The notes beneath the pieces were generated by a model. The model was not told the origin of the DNA, searched no databases, and saw nothing but the letters and a program-made list of their open reading frames with translations. A DNA stretch of 64,000 nucleotides from assembly GCF_002368195.1 (NCBI RefSeq), contig NZ_AP018178.1:8886645-8950644 (forward strand), read 5' to 3'. Source of the stretch: Calothrix sp. NIES-2100 (GTDB lineage Bacteria > Cyanobacteriota > Cyanobacteriia > Cyanobacteriales > Nostocaceae). Every line of letters begins with the position of its first letter. Position 1 is the first letter of the stretch. Positions 35,084 to 45,300 of the stretch are shown piece by piece. A program made the position numbers and the translations under genes.

Positions 35084-35524
35084 ATGACTGAAACTGCAAC
35101 CGCACCATTAACCGGAAAAGCATTGCTTGCTAAAGTAAAAGAGCTTTCCAATTTACCACGTCGAGAACGAGCAAAGCAGTGCGGCTATTACACGGTCACC
35201 AAGAATAATCAAGTTCGTGTCAATCTCACCGATTTTTATGACGCATTGCTATCGGCTAGAGGAATTCCTCTGAGTCCAGAAGCACCCAAAGATGGCCGGG
35301 GTCGCGAACCGACATATCGAGTTAGCGTCCATCAAAATGGTCAAATTGTGATTGGTGCTACATACACCAAAGCAATGGGCTTAAAGCCAGGTGATGAATT
35401 TGAAATTAGGTTGGGATACAAGCATATTCACTTGATTCAACTTGGTGAAGCTGACAAAAAATTAACTGCGTCAGATTTAGACGTTGACGAAGTAGACGAT
35501 GAAGATCTAGAAGACGAAGAGTAA
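35084..35524 (+). CDS. cyAbrB-family transcription regulator
   Basis: 146 residues from the ATG at 35084 (MTETATAPLTGKALLAKVKE). The family features are clear: PRRERAKQCGYYTVTKNNQVRVNLTDFYDALLSARG, then GREPTYRVSVHQNGQIVIGATYTKAMGLKPGDEFEIRLGYKHIHL, the C-terminal AbrB-like DNA-binding fold. An acidic tail (VDEVDDEDLEDEE) ends it. These essential cyanobacterial regulators affect nitrogen, carbon and hydrogenase genes; Anabaena has two (CalA, CalB), and I cannot say which this is. A TTG 9 nt upstream is an alternative start. The gene has no operon partner and a long upstream leader. Confidence 0.93.
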   Translation: MTETATAPLTGKALLAKVKELSNLPRRERAKQCGYYTVTKNNQVRVNLTDFYDALLSARGIPLSPEAPKDGRGREPTYRVSVHQNGQIVIGATYTKAMGLKPGDEFEIRLGYKHIHLIQLGEADKKLTASDLDVDEVDDEDLEDEE

Positions 35525-35558
35525 TACTAAATAGGCAAACACTTCTTCACAATTGGTG

Positions 35559-35595
35559 AAAGTTAGTCAAAATTGCGCAAAGCAAGACTAACTTT
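35559..35595 (+). terminator. Stem-loop after the cyAbrB gene
   Basis: Perfect 10-bp arms AAAGTTAGTC / GACTAACTTT with a 17-nt loop, 35 bp after the stop. No T tract follows, so termination is uncertain; an RNA-stability role is also possible. Confidence 0.4.
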
Positions 35596-35832
35596 AGAAA
35601 AAGTTAGTGAACTTTAGTTACGTAATAACTCAAAGTTTCTGACTACCTGACTAGCATTTGGCACTTGTAGGGTGAGATCACCCGCAGTTACGCTTGTTAA
35701 CCAGAAAGAGCCAACACGCTAGATTGAAGCAAGAAGGATAACCTATCAAGTGTTCTTTAGTTGAATGACTAGCTTGAAACAAGTTTAGTCAATTTCTGTA
35801 TAGCAGTAAGTTGTGTTTTTGATAGGGATAGG

Positions 35833-36882
35833 TTGAAAGCTCATGCTCAATCACTTATCTCTACGAATACAACAAACTGGCGACTGTCCTTGGATAATTT
35901 GTCGCATCCCAAAAATACGATTAGACCTCTTGCAGAAGTCACTAAATCTAGTAGAGTCTTGATTAATAAGCAAGAAATCTATTGTTGCAAGAAGTTAGTC
36001 GTGTTTTTTGTGCCTATTTTGATCACATTCCTGAAGCCATCAGCCGACACCTTACTGGTATTTCTCAAAGATGCACCAGTATTAGTTGTAGTGATGGCTT
36101 TTTTTATCGTTTGGGTATTGTGCTGGTTACCGATAGCAGTAGTAATAGCGATCGCACTTAAATGGCAACCTCATAAAACTTTACAACCAGAGCAAAAGTT
36201 ACCCTTATTAATACCTCTCTACCTATTAGCACCGTTGATTTTATGGGGAATGAGTCGGTTAGGGTTGAGATCCTTTGCTGATTACGGCTTTATTGGTGAG
36301 ATTTCAATTTTGAGTTCTTTACTTCTAGGCTTTAGCTTGGGAGTGATTAGCTTAGCTGTTGTGTTTGCTTTGCAATTCTTGCTAGGTTGGTGCCAATGGC
36401 AAGAACAGAATCACAAGCTAGTCCTAGCCAACTTGCTACCAATTCCATTGATAGCTTTATTAGTAGGTGCTATAGAAGAGTTAATTTTTCGGGGTTTCTT
36501 ATTCACTGAGTTAAATCGAGAATATCCAATTTGGTTAGCCGCTGTAATTTCTAGCTTGATTTTTGCCCTGCTGCACCTAGTTTGGGAACAACGCGAAACT
36601 ATTCCCCAACTTCCCGGACTGTGGCTGATGGGGATGGTACTTGTACTGGCGAGGTTTGCCGATCGCGGTAATTTGGGTATAGCTTGGGGATTACACGCCG
36701 GATGGATATGGGCGATCGCTACTTTAGACACAGCCGAACTAATTACTTACACAGGTAAAGCTTCGGAATGGTTTACAGGTAAGAACAAAAAACCCCTAGC
36801 TGGTGTAGCCGGAATTGTCTGTGTGCTTTTGGCTGGGGCGATTCTCTGGTTATTTTCTGGCTGGAGGAATGTTAATTACTGA
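35833..36882 (+). CDS. CPBP family intramembrane metalloprotease
   Basis: 349 residues with about eight membrane helices. The three CPBP (Abi/CAAX) motifs are present: Glu215-Glu216-x3-Arg220 (EELIFRG), the FALLH block with His248, and the HAGW block with His288. These bind the metal in the membrane. Substrates of cyanobacterial members are unknown. The first ~45 residues are polar. The frame begins at TTG 35833, but an internal start is possible because no clear ribosome site is seen. It is single, with no partner gene next to it. Confidence 0.85.
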   Translation: MKAHAQSLISTNTTNWRLSLDNLSHPKNTIRPLAEVTKSSRVLINKQEIYCCKKLVVFFVPILITFLKPSADTLLVFLKDAPVLVVVMAFFIVWVLCWLPIAVVIAIALKWQPHKTLQPEQKLPLLIPLYLLAPLILWGMSRLGLRSFADYGFIGEISILSSLLLGFSLGVISLAVVFALQFLLGWCQWQEQNHKLVLANLLPIPLIALLVGAIEELIFRGFLFTELNREYPIWLAAVISSLIFALLHLVWEQRETIPQLPGLWLMGMVLVLARFADRGNLGIAWGLHAGWIWAIATLDTAELITYTGKASEWFTGKNKKPLAGVAGIVCVLLAGAILWLFSGWRNVNY

Positions 36883-37338
36883 GTAATTGTTAGCGAGTGA
36901 AGGTGAGAACTGCGATCGCTAGTCATGGATGCTTACAGCCACAAAATCCATCAGTATAATAACGTAGCAGTTTATTGTTATCCTGTATTTTTTGACAAGT
37001 GTGCCAGCAACGAAAATACAGGATATTACTGAAATCTAATCAATTAGAAATAAATTACTTAATTTCCCTGAGGATTGGTCTTGGTGTCTTCAGTTACAAT
37101 AGGCTTGTTTTCTTACTAGGTAAATATTAAATAATCTTCGCTCGTGACAGTTTGGTGGAGAAAATTTGGCTGGAAATATTTTTGGATTGTATCTTTATAT
37201 CTCAATATTTTTATCTAAGCCTGCGCCCTTGAGCATTAAGGCTAACTGAACTTTATTGATTGATATCGAGATTATTTATAAAATGTTAAATACTTATATT
37301 AAAATTATTAAATTAATTAAATATTTTAGGTATACATA
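36883..37338. other. AT-rich intergenic region
   Basis: 456 bp, very AT-rich in the last 100 bp before the radical SAM gene. One HIP1-type site occurs near 36914. I see no gene, terminator or repeat of note. Confidence 0.45.
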
Positions 37339-38418
37339 ATGCTTAATAAAATTAAAAGTTTATTACCTCAAAACTGGAAACGTTTACTAAAGCCTAAAAT
37401 TGAATATTGGCTCGATACAATCTCGACCGAGTATCATTTTCACTTTCGACGGCAGAAAATTCAATCAGAATTAAATTTGATTCGTCGTCTGCCTAGAAAT
37501 CTTCATCTTGAAGGTACTAATATTTGTAATGCCAAGTGTACTTTCTGCGCCTATCCACAAATGGAAAGAGCAAAAGAAACGATGCCAATGCAAGACTTTC
37601 AGCGCATTATAGATGAATATGTGGCAATGGGCGGTCAATATGTCTCCCTAACACCTATAGTTGGCGATCCTTTTGTAGATCGCCACCTATTTGATAGACT
37701 TAATTATTTAGATAAACTTCCAGGAATTAAAGGCTTCTACTTCTACACAAATGCGATTTTAATGAAGCCACAAATTAGTGAAAAGCTGCTTGCTTATGGT
37801 GATAAATTAAATATTTATGTGTCTTGGGGAGGATTTGACCGAGAGACTTACAAAACAATCATGGGCGTGGATCAATTTAATCTAGTAAGCCAAAATATTG
37901 AAGCATTTGTAGAGAAAAAGTTAAAATTATGCTCCTCAACTGTTTTAACGATCGCCTTACGTTGTCCACCAGCAAAATGGACTGGTGATGTATGGGAAAA
38001 GTTTAATCATTGGCAAAGTCAAAAACTAATTAAAATTGACTTTATTACTGCTTATGATAGTTGGGCGGGAAAGGTAAAAGATGAGGATCTCAAGCAAGTC
38101 GGGCTAGAACCAGTAATTATGCCTTACAAGCGAGGTGCTTGTGAACTGTTATATATGAAGCCAATCATCCTCGCTAATGGTAAAGTTAATGCCTGTGCTT
38201 GTCGTGATGTGGAAGCAGAATTAGTTATCGGCGACCTTAAAGAATCGACACTAGCAGAAATCTGGGCGGGTAAAGGTATTGAGGAAATAATTCAACGTCA
38301 CGAAAGGGGTGATTTTCCAGATGTCTGTCAGCGTTGTACTTGGTACATCAGTATTTACAACCTCCGCAAACGGAATACCCGCATTTCTAAAACGGTGCAG
38401 CATTGGAGTGAAGATTAA
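37339..38418 (+). CDS. Radical SAM protein with SPASM-like C-terminus
   Basis: 359 residues. The radical SAM cluster motif is C63-x3-C67-x2-C70 (NICNAKCTFC), preceded by the strand LHLEGT. The C-terminal part has further Cys in CELLYMKPII, NACACRDVE and DVCQRCTWY, resembling a SPASM/Twitch auxiliary cluster site. VIGDLKESTLAEIWAG is the typical SPASM ending. Such enzymes modify peptides or small metabolites; no precursor peptide or partner lies next to it. The DNA around is AT-rich. The radical SAM call is strong and the substrate is open; sequence style is close to enzymes found beside glycan clusters, as well as RiPP maturases. Confidence 0.88.
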   Translation: MLNKIKSLLPQNWKRLLKPKIEYWLDTISTEYHFHFRRQKIQSELNLIRRLPRNLHLEGTNICNAKCTFCAYPQMERAKETMPMQDFQRIIDEYVAMGGQYVSLTPIVGDPFVDRHLFDRLNYLDKLPGIKGFYFYTNAILMKPQISEKLLAYGDKLNIYVSWGGFDRETYKTIMGVDQFNLVSQNIEAFVEKKLKLCSSTVLTIALRCPPAKWTGDVWEKFNHWQSQKLIKIDFITAYDSWAGKVKDEDLKQVGLEPVIMPYKRGACELLYMKPIILANGKVNACACRDVEAELVIGDLKESTLAEIWAGKGIEEIIQRHERGDFPDVCQRCTWYISIYNLRKRNTRISKTVQHWSED

Positions 38419-38698
38419 TCTGATTTGCTGATAATGTCTGATTGTAGCCATATTTCTCGCTTCAATTCTCAGCGATCATTAAGAAAAGTGAATTATTCTT
38501 TTGGTTCAGGGTAGGGAAATCCGAATCTCAGTATGGGGGAAACAATGCTGAAAAAAGAAGCGATCGCCTAAGCTATACCATTAAAATCCTAATTGATATC
38601 ATGCCCTCCGACATTCTCTGGATTTATCTGGGAAGCCGAGGGGTGAGGTGTATTTGCTATATTCATCATTTAGATCCTTGCATTGAAGATTACCAAAC

Positions 38699-40687
38699 AT
38701 GTTAGAACAAGGAACCATCAGTATTCATACTGAGAATATATTCCCGATTATCAAAAAGTCTCTTTACTCCGACCATCAAATCTTTTTGCGGGAACTGGTA
38801 TCGAACGCTGTAGACGCTATCCAAAAGCTGAAAATGGTATCCCGCGCTGGGGACTATGCGGGAGAGATTGGCGAACCAGAAATTGAAATTGCCATAGACA
38901 AAAGCAAAAAAACCCTCTCTATCTCCGATAATGGCATCGGCATGACAGCAGAGGAAGTGAAGAAATATATCAATCAGGTTGCTTTCTCTAGTGCCGAAGA
39001 ATTCATTCACAAGTATCAAGGTAAATCAGACCAACCAATCATCGGTCACTTCGGTCTTGGCTTCTACTCCTCCTTCATGGTGGCGCAAAAAGTCGAAATC
39101 GATACCTTTTCCTACCAAGAAGGGGCGCAGGCAGTACACTGGAGTTGTGATGGTTCGCCAGAGTTCACCTTAAATGAATCATCTCGTACAACTCGTGGTA
39201 CTACGATTACCCTGACTCTGCAAGCAGAAGAAGAAGAGTATTTAGAATCATCACGAATCAAAAATCTTGTTAAGACTTATTGCGACTTCATGCCAGTACC
39301 CATCAAACTGGAAGGTGAAGTATTAAACAAGCAAAAAGCACCTTGGCGAGAATCTCCTAGTAACCTCAGCAAAGAAGAATATTTAGAGTTCTACCGCTAT
39401 CTCTATCCGTTTCAGGAAGAACCACTACTTTGGGTGCATTTAAATACAGATTATCCCTTCATTATTAATGGGATTTTGTATTTCCCCAAAATGAGACCCG
39501 ATGTTGATGTCACTAAAGGGCAAATTAAGCTATTTTGCAATCAAGTGTTTGTCAGCGACAACTGTGAAGAAATTATCCCACAGTTTCTCATGCCCATGCG
39601 CGGGGTAATTGATAGCGCCGATATTCCGCTGAACGTATCCCGGAGTGCATTGCAAGGCGATCGCACTGTGCGCAAAATCGGCGATTATATTGCTAAGAAG
39701 GTAGGCGATCGGCTCAAAGAACTTTACCGCGACAACCGCGAACAATACATTAGTACTTGGAAAGACCTGGGCACTTTTGTGAAATTTGGTGTTCTCAACG
39801 ATGAGAAATTCAAAAAACAAGTCGAAGACATCATCATCTTCCGCACCACCGCCAAAATTGCTCAAAAAGCTGCCGAAACTCCCGCAGTTGAAGTCCAGTC
39901 TTCCGAAGGCGATGTTTGGCAAGATGTCACCCCAACTGCACCCAGCACAGAAAATTTAGCAACTAGTATTCCTTACACCACACTCAAAGAGTACTTAGAA
40001 CGTAACAAAGAACGCCACGAAAACAAAGTTTTCTACTGTACCGATGAAGCAACACAAGCAACATACGTAGAATTACATAAAAACCAAGGTTTAGAAGTCC
40101 TATTTATGGACTCCTTCATCGATACCCATTTCATCAACTTCCTGGAACGGGAATATAACGATGTCAAATTTACCCGGGTAGATTCCGACTTGGATAATAC
40201 CCTGTTGGATCAAGATAAATCCGGGGAAATCGTAGACCCCACAACCAACAAAACAAAGAGTGAGGTCATCAAAGAGTTATTTGAGAAAGCCCTCAACAAA
40301 CCCAAGGTTAATATCCGTACCGAAGCTTTAAAATCAGATAATCCCCAAGGAACTCCACCAGCAATGGTATTGCTACCAGAGATTCTGCGTCGCCTGCGGG
40401 AAATGAACGCCATGATGCAGCAGCAAACCACAGAGTTTCCTGAAGACCATATTTTGCTAGTCAATACCGCACATCCGCTGATTCAAAATTTGGCGAATCT
40501 CAGTCAAGGTAGCATCATTCAAGGTGATGGGTTGTCTCCCACCGCGCAATTAGTGAACATGATTTGCCAACACGTCTACGATTTAGCACTGATGTCACAA
40601 AAAGGATTTGACGGTGAAGGAATGAAATCCTTTGTGGAACGTTCAAATGACGTACTTACCAAGCTTACACAACAAGTAAGTAACTAA
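38699..40687 (+). CDS. htpG: Chaperone HtpG (Hsp90)
   Basis: 662 residues, normal for cyanobacterial HtpG. The GHKL ATP site is clear: LRELVSNAVDAIQKL, SISDNGIGMTAEEV and GHFGLGFYSSFMVA. The middle-domain block DSADIPLNVSRSALQGDR contains the catalytic-loop Arg. The C-terminal dimerisation part lacks the MEEVD tail, as in bacteria. In cyanobacteria it protects phycobilisome and tetrapyrrole enzymes during heat and oxidative stress. No CIRCE or other clear heat-shock operator is visible in the 280 bp upstream. Soluble; monocistronic from its position. Confidence 0.97.
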   Translation: MLEQGTISIHTENIFPIIKKSLYSDHQIFLRELVSNAVDAIQKLKMVSRAGDYAGEIGEPEIEIAIDKSKKTLSISDNGIGMTAEEVKKYINQVAFSSAEEFIHKYQGKSDQPIIGHFGLGFYSSFMVAQKVEIDTFSYQEGAQAVHWSCDGSPEFTLNESSRTTRGTTITLTLQAEEEEYLESSRIKNLVKTYCDFMPVPIKLEGEVLNKQKAPWRESPSNLSKEEYLEFYRYLYPFQEEPLLWVHLNTDYPFIINGILYFPKMRPDVDVTKGQIKLFCNQVFVSDNCEEIIPQFLMPMRGVIDSADIPLNVSRSALQGDRTVRKIGDYIAKKVGDRLKELYRDNREQYISTWKDLGTFVKFGVLNDEKFKKQVEDIIIFRTTAKIAQKAAETPAVEVQSSEGDVWQDVTPTAPSTENLATSIPYTTLKEYLERNKERHENKVFYCTDEATQATYVELHKNQGLEVLFMDSFIDTHFINFLEREYNDVKFTRVDSDLDNTLLDQDKSGEIVDPTTNKTKSEVIKELFEKALNKPKVNIRTEALKSDNPQGTPPAMVLLPEILRRLREMNAMMQQQTTEFPEDHILLVNTAHPLIQNLANLSQGSIIQGDGLSPTAQLVNMICQHVYDLALMSQKGFDGEGMKSFVERSNDVLTKLTQQVSN

Positions 40688-40748
40688 ACCGCCTATCATC
40701 CGGCATCCTGTATTAGGGGAAGACCAAAAAATAAATCATCCCAAATTG

Positions 40749-40974
40749 TAGGGGCGGGGTTACCCATTGGTGTCAACTTAAGTCAAAACGCTTATTCCAC
40801 AGGCATTTTACCCCACCCCTCAATCCCCTCCCCGTTTACGGGGAGGGGAGGTTTTGCGCCAGCAAAACTGGGGTGGGGTAACGCGGATCTTGATGGTAGG
40901 TGATTTAATTCAAAATTAAGTCTTGATAAGGGTTTCACGTTAAGTTGACACCAATGGGGGTTACCCCGCCCCTA
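40749..40974. mobile_element. MITE-like element, copy 2
   Basis: 226 bp with better-preserved ends than copy 1: TAGGGGCGGGGTTACCCATT at the left and its inverted form at the right, arms about 33 bp including GTGTCAACTTAA. The core hairpin is CCCCACCCC...GGGGTGGGG. In the right arm an extra perfect small hairpin (GTTTTGC-GCCA-GCAAAAC, 40852-40869) replaces the bases present in copy 1. It lies between htpG and rpmB. Confidence 0.78.
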
Positions 40975-41102
40975 CGAGTTATACCATTGGTAAATTTATG
41001 ATTGGGATGTTTTTTGATTTGTCAGTCCCCGCTCCTAATCTTCACCCCAAACCTCTTAGAATAGAAAGGTTGTATTGAAATAGCAATCTGGAGAAACTCC
41101 CT

Positions 41103-41339
41103 ATGTCTCGTCGCTGTGAACTTACAGGTAAAAAAGCAAATAACGCCTTTGCAATTTCCCATTCCCACCGCCGTACCAAACGCCTTCAGCAAGCCAACTT
41201 GCAAACCAAGCGCGTTTGGTGGCCAAGTGGAAATCGCTGGGTAAAACTCAAGCTATCCACCAAAGCAATTAAAACCTTGGAAGTTAAAGGTCTAGAAGCA
41301 ATGGCTAAAGAAGCTGGGATTAACCTAAATCATTATTAA
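41103..41339 (+). CDS. rpmB: 50S ribosomal protein L28
   Basis: 78 residues, basic, starting MSRRCELTGKKANNAFAISHSHRRTKRLQQANLQ, the typical L28 start, with WPSGNRWVKLKLSTKAIKTLEVKGLE following. It is part of the large ribosomal subunit near the E site. The zinc-ligand Cys are reduced to one (Cys5), as in other cyanobacterial members. GGAGAAA precedes the ATG by about 9 nt. No other ribosomal gene is adjacent. Confidence 0.96.
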   Translation: MSRRCELTGKKANNAFAISHSHRRTKRLQQANLQTKRVWWPSGNRWVKLKLSTKAIKTLEVKGLEAMAKEAGINLNHY

Positions 41340-41395
41340 TCAGCATTTCCCGCAAAAGCGCTATATAAGTACTTAAACATAATTAGTTATACAAT

Positions 41396-41454
41396 GTCAT
41401 TGCGAATAGAGCGTACTCCTTCGGTTTCACCCAAAGCTTTACGCTCGCAATGAC
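41396..41454. repeat. Dispersed palindromic repeat (GTCATTGCGA)
   Basis: Perfect 10-bp arms GTCATTGCGA (41396-41405) and TCGCAATGAC (41445-41454), with a less symmetrical centre. Confidence 0.6.
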
Positions 41455-41480
41455 TGTAAAGATTTTTGTTTAGGTACTTA

Positions 41481-41580
41481 ATACCAATTTGAAAAAAGAA
41501 TGCGACATCTAGGTAGGGGCACAACAATGTTGTGCCCTTACTAATAATTTATGTGTCGCCAACATTATTTGAATTGGTAT
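41481..41580. mobile_element. 100-bp MITE-like repeat with nested hairpin
   Basis: Ends ATACCAATT and AATTGGTAT, with inner inverted GCGACA/TGTCGC. Nested inside is GTAGGGGCACAAC-AAT-GTTGTGCCC (41513-41537). No coding capacity. ATACCAATT-ended repeats of this kind are frequent in Nostocales. Confidence 0.6.
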
Positions 41581-42306
41581 AACCATGTTTTGTCACTCCG
41601 GGAAAAGAAAAATCAAAGCCAAATTTTGAACTGTAGATAGAACAGGCATTTGAGCGTTTATTTTCTAACACAATGGCTGAAATTATGTTTTCTTAGTAAA
41701 AGTCTTATGCTGTAAGCATTCCAGATTATTCTCCGCCGAAAGTGATAAAAGAGGCATAAGCTTAAGACAAGCTCTTAGCTATTAGCCGTTAAAACAAAGT
41801 CAGCCAAAACCCTTTGTGGATATGGTCTTTGACTGATAACCCTAGTTCTTAGGTTTAACCTAAATTTGCAAACACTCACTTTGCCACCTCTCCACTTGGG
41901 GAGGTTTTAAATTCTTTAAAATCATTTTGCGACTGCTTGATATATTTCCTTTATCAAATGGGTAATATAAGCTTACTCTGCTGACAACATCTTCATGAAG
42001 TTGCCTGCGGGCAAATTAAATTTATGCAAAGCTAATGTAAATTTACGGTGTCATTGCCTATAAATAATAATGAATTAAATAATTTTCTAAAAATCAGTAT
42101 TTCCCGAATAAAATTGAAAACGCAGCCATGATATAACTCAGAACAAATCGTATTTTTATGTGCTGTGTTTTTGGGTATTCCCAAGTCAGTTAATAGCTAA
42201 GTAAGTAGAAAATTTAATTTAATCTATGGGTATACTCAGCAGGCATGACTGCAAATAACACAAACCTTTTCAAAACCGTAATGAAATACTTGACAGGAAA
42301 GCAACC
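41581..42306. promoter_or_regulatory. Upstream region of hpsA
   Basis: 726 bp of AT-rich DNA without an ORF. It contains a perfect palindrome TTAGGTT-T-AACCTAA (41849-41863). A hairpin ACCTCTCC-ACTT-GGGGAGGT followed by TTT (41886-41908) may be a terminator or attenuator. hpsA itself has AGGAAAG before its ATG. I cannot place the promoter. Confidence 0.4.
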
Positions 42307-45300
42307 ATGTCTACCAAACGCCATCTATTCAAGGCAGCTAAAAAATCATTCAATCGCCTGCTCAGGCAGTATTTGACCGCATTTAAAAAATTCATTATTT
42401 GGCTGCTTAGATCTATTTTCCCTACCAGGAGAAGGCGCGGCTCTGTGAATGCCGGTTTTGTCTTGCCAACAGTAGCAATGGTCGCACTTGTAGTGGTGCT
42501 ACTTACCACTGCAATTTTATTTCGCTCTTTTGATAGAGCTAAAAATGCTAGTAATGTCAGAGTCAATGAAGCTGTTCTCAACGCTGCAACTCCGGCAATT
42601 GATCGCGCTAGAGCGAAATTAAATAAGCTATTTCAAGACAAAACTTTACCACGAGCTACACCGACTGATGATGCATTGTACACCGCTCTGACTGCGACAG
42701 ATACTACAACAGGCTTAGATAAAATCAAGGATTATACATTTGGTGATGAAACTCCGCTAAAGCTGCTTTCTGGGACAGACGAATTAAGAACAGCATGGAG
42801 ATTTCCTGTTGATACTGATAACAACGGGAAATTTGATAGCTATATACTTTATGGAATTTACTTTCAAACACCCCCTGTTGCTAGTGGAAGTACTAATCAA
42901 TATAGCCGTGCCAGAACTCCTTTAGAAGCCAGAACTCCGCCGATGGCAGAAGTAAATTTAAATGAAAATTGTGGTGCTGGCACAAGTGCGCTTTTAGTGG
43001 GTAATACTGGTTGGGTAAAACAAAATAATAAGTTAAAGAAAGCCTTTTTTGTCTACACGGCCACTGTTCCTATTACTAGTACACCTACAGATACAACTAA
43101 TTATGAACGCTATCAAGGAAATCTGGGCTTTTCTGCTATAGAGTATCAGCAAGATAGGGTGCAGTTACCACCCAATAATAATGCTGTAGTTTATGAAGAT
43201 GACTTAGCAGTTTCTGTAGGTAGTACAGTCCTAAATTTAAATGGGAGAATTTTTACCAATAGTAACTTTATTGCATCTGCACTTAACACAGATGGACAAG
43301 TTCGCTTCTATCAAGTTAGTAGTCCAGCATCCTGTTTTTATGAAGCTGATAACTCCAAAATTATAGTCGGAGGCAATACAGCTCTTGGTATTCTTGGAAA
43401 AGATGATGAGGGTTCAGCTAAAGTTGATTTATTTATCAAAAGACCCTCTAAGGGTGAGACATGGGCTGTATCAAAATACGTATCCACTGAAAAGGATTTG
43501 GTTAAATCAGTAAAGGCAACAACCACTGAATTGTCATACAATAATCTGGCTTATGAAAAGCGCATTAATAAATTAGTTACTGCCCAGATTACTAACGATT
43601 CTACAGGTGATAAAGACCCATCAGAAGTTAAAGAAGGCATTGCCAGCTATAAGAAAAAGCTCAATTTATCAAGTTATACCACTGAAGAAGACGCAAAAAT
43701 TCGCCGTAAACAACTAGAGATTTACTTTAGAAAACGTACCCGCCGTGTACCCTTTAAAGAAGTTGCTTTTGGTGATGAACAGACAAACGTAGATGCTGTA
43801 ACTACTCCGCTACAAGATAAGGATACAGAGAATTTACGTCCCACAGATCCGTGGATTTATCCGATTAATCCCACTACAAACGCAAGCAATACGGGATTTG
43901 AACTAAATACCACTAGTTCTAGCCTTGCGCCCACAGCAACTGAACCGAAGACAGTCAAAGATAATAATGGCAAAGAAGATTTGTTAGGCGATCGCGTTTT
44001 GGTTGGTAACAATTTACCTCAGCTATGGTGGGAGAAAACCGAAAAACGATTTTTTGGGCCAAATCCTGATGAAACCCAAGATGTTAAAGCTAAGGACGGT
44101 ACTGTTATCAAGTGGGATGCTCCCTCAGCTACAACTATAACTCGTACCCGTCGCACTTTAGTAGAGACATTGGCTGATGTGGGGTCAACAGACCGAGATG
44201 GAGACTGGGAATTAGCAGCAGCCCAAAAACCAGTAGATTCTACCGAACCAGTAGGCGGCTTGCGAGTTATTACTGGTGCAGGTATTTATTTACGTAAAAA
44301 CGATATAGCTACCACTGACTTAACCTCTGCTGACACAACCATTTGGCCGGATACAAAACCAGTTCCGCAAGCAGGACTACCGTCTACACTACCCAAAGAC
44401 GCAAGTAACAATGTAGTAAAAACTATCAAGCCATATTGGATGTATGATTACGTTGCTACAAATGGTTACAAATTCTCTGACATTACATATACATGGCCTG
44501 GTCTGGATGATACCAATACCACCACACCATACTTAAAGATGCGGGCTACGGCAGTTTATCACTACAACTCTGATAAATACGACCAAACAGCACCGAAACC
44601 AATAGCTTGTGTTAGTAGTTTTTATGTTCCTACTAATAGCACTACAGCGAAAAACCAACCGACATACAATAGTAATACACTGCCTTGGAATACTGGCACT
44701 GGTGGGCTATCCAACAACGGTATAGTGTATGGGACTGCTACTAAAACAGAGACTGATTACAAAACACTCCTCACCTATCAATCCAAATTAAAGTATCCCA
44801 ATGGACGTTTGATAGATGATGGACTATTAGCAAGAGCTTTATCAAAAACAAAAGATCGTACTTTATCAGAGCAGTCTGCTATTGATTCGCAGCTTTGCGC
44901 CCTACAAATTCTATTTGACTCAACTTTCAAGCCTTTAACTACAACTCAAGCAAATGCGCTAATTCCTCACGGTGCAATCAAAGAAACAGCCTTTTTAGAT
45001 GGAAGGCAGGTGAAGCAAAATAGCAAAACTGCATTAGACACAACTTACAATTTACCACTGGAAGACCGCCAACCTCTGGAAATTCGCGCTACTGTACTAG
45101 ATATAGACCTGCTGCGTAAAACATCAATTACAGGTTCATCTCCAGCAGATTACTTATTACCAAATAGCGGCATTATTTACGCAACTCGTGATGATGCACT
45201 GCCTGATATGAGTGCAGATTTAGCTGCTAGTAAGACACAACCTACAGAGGCAGGAAAGCTAGAAAGCCCTGTGGATTATAAGCTAGACCACACTCGCCGC

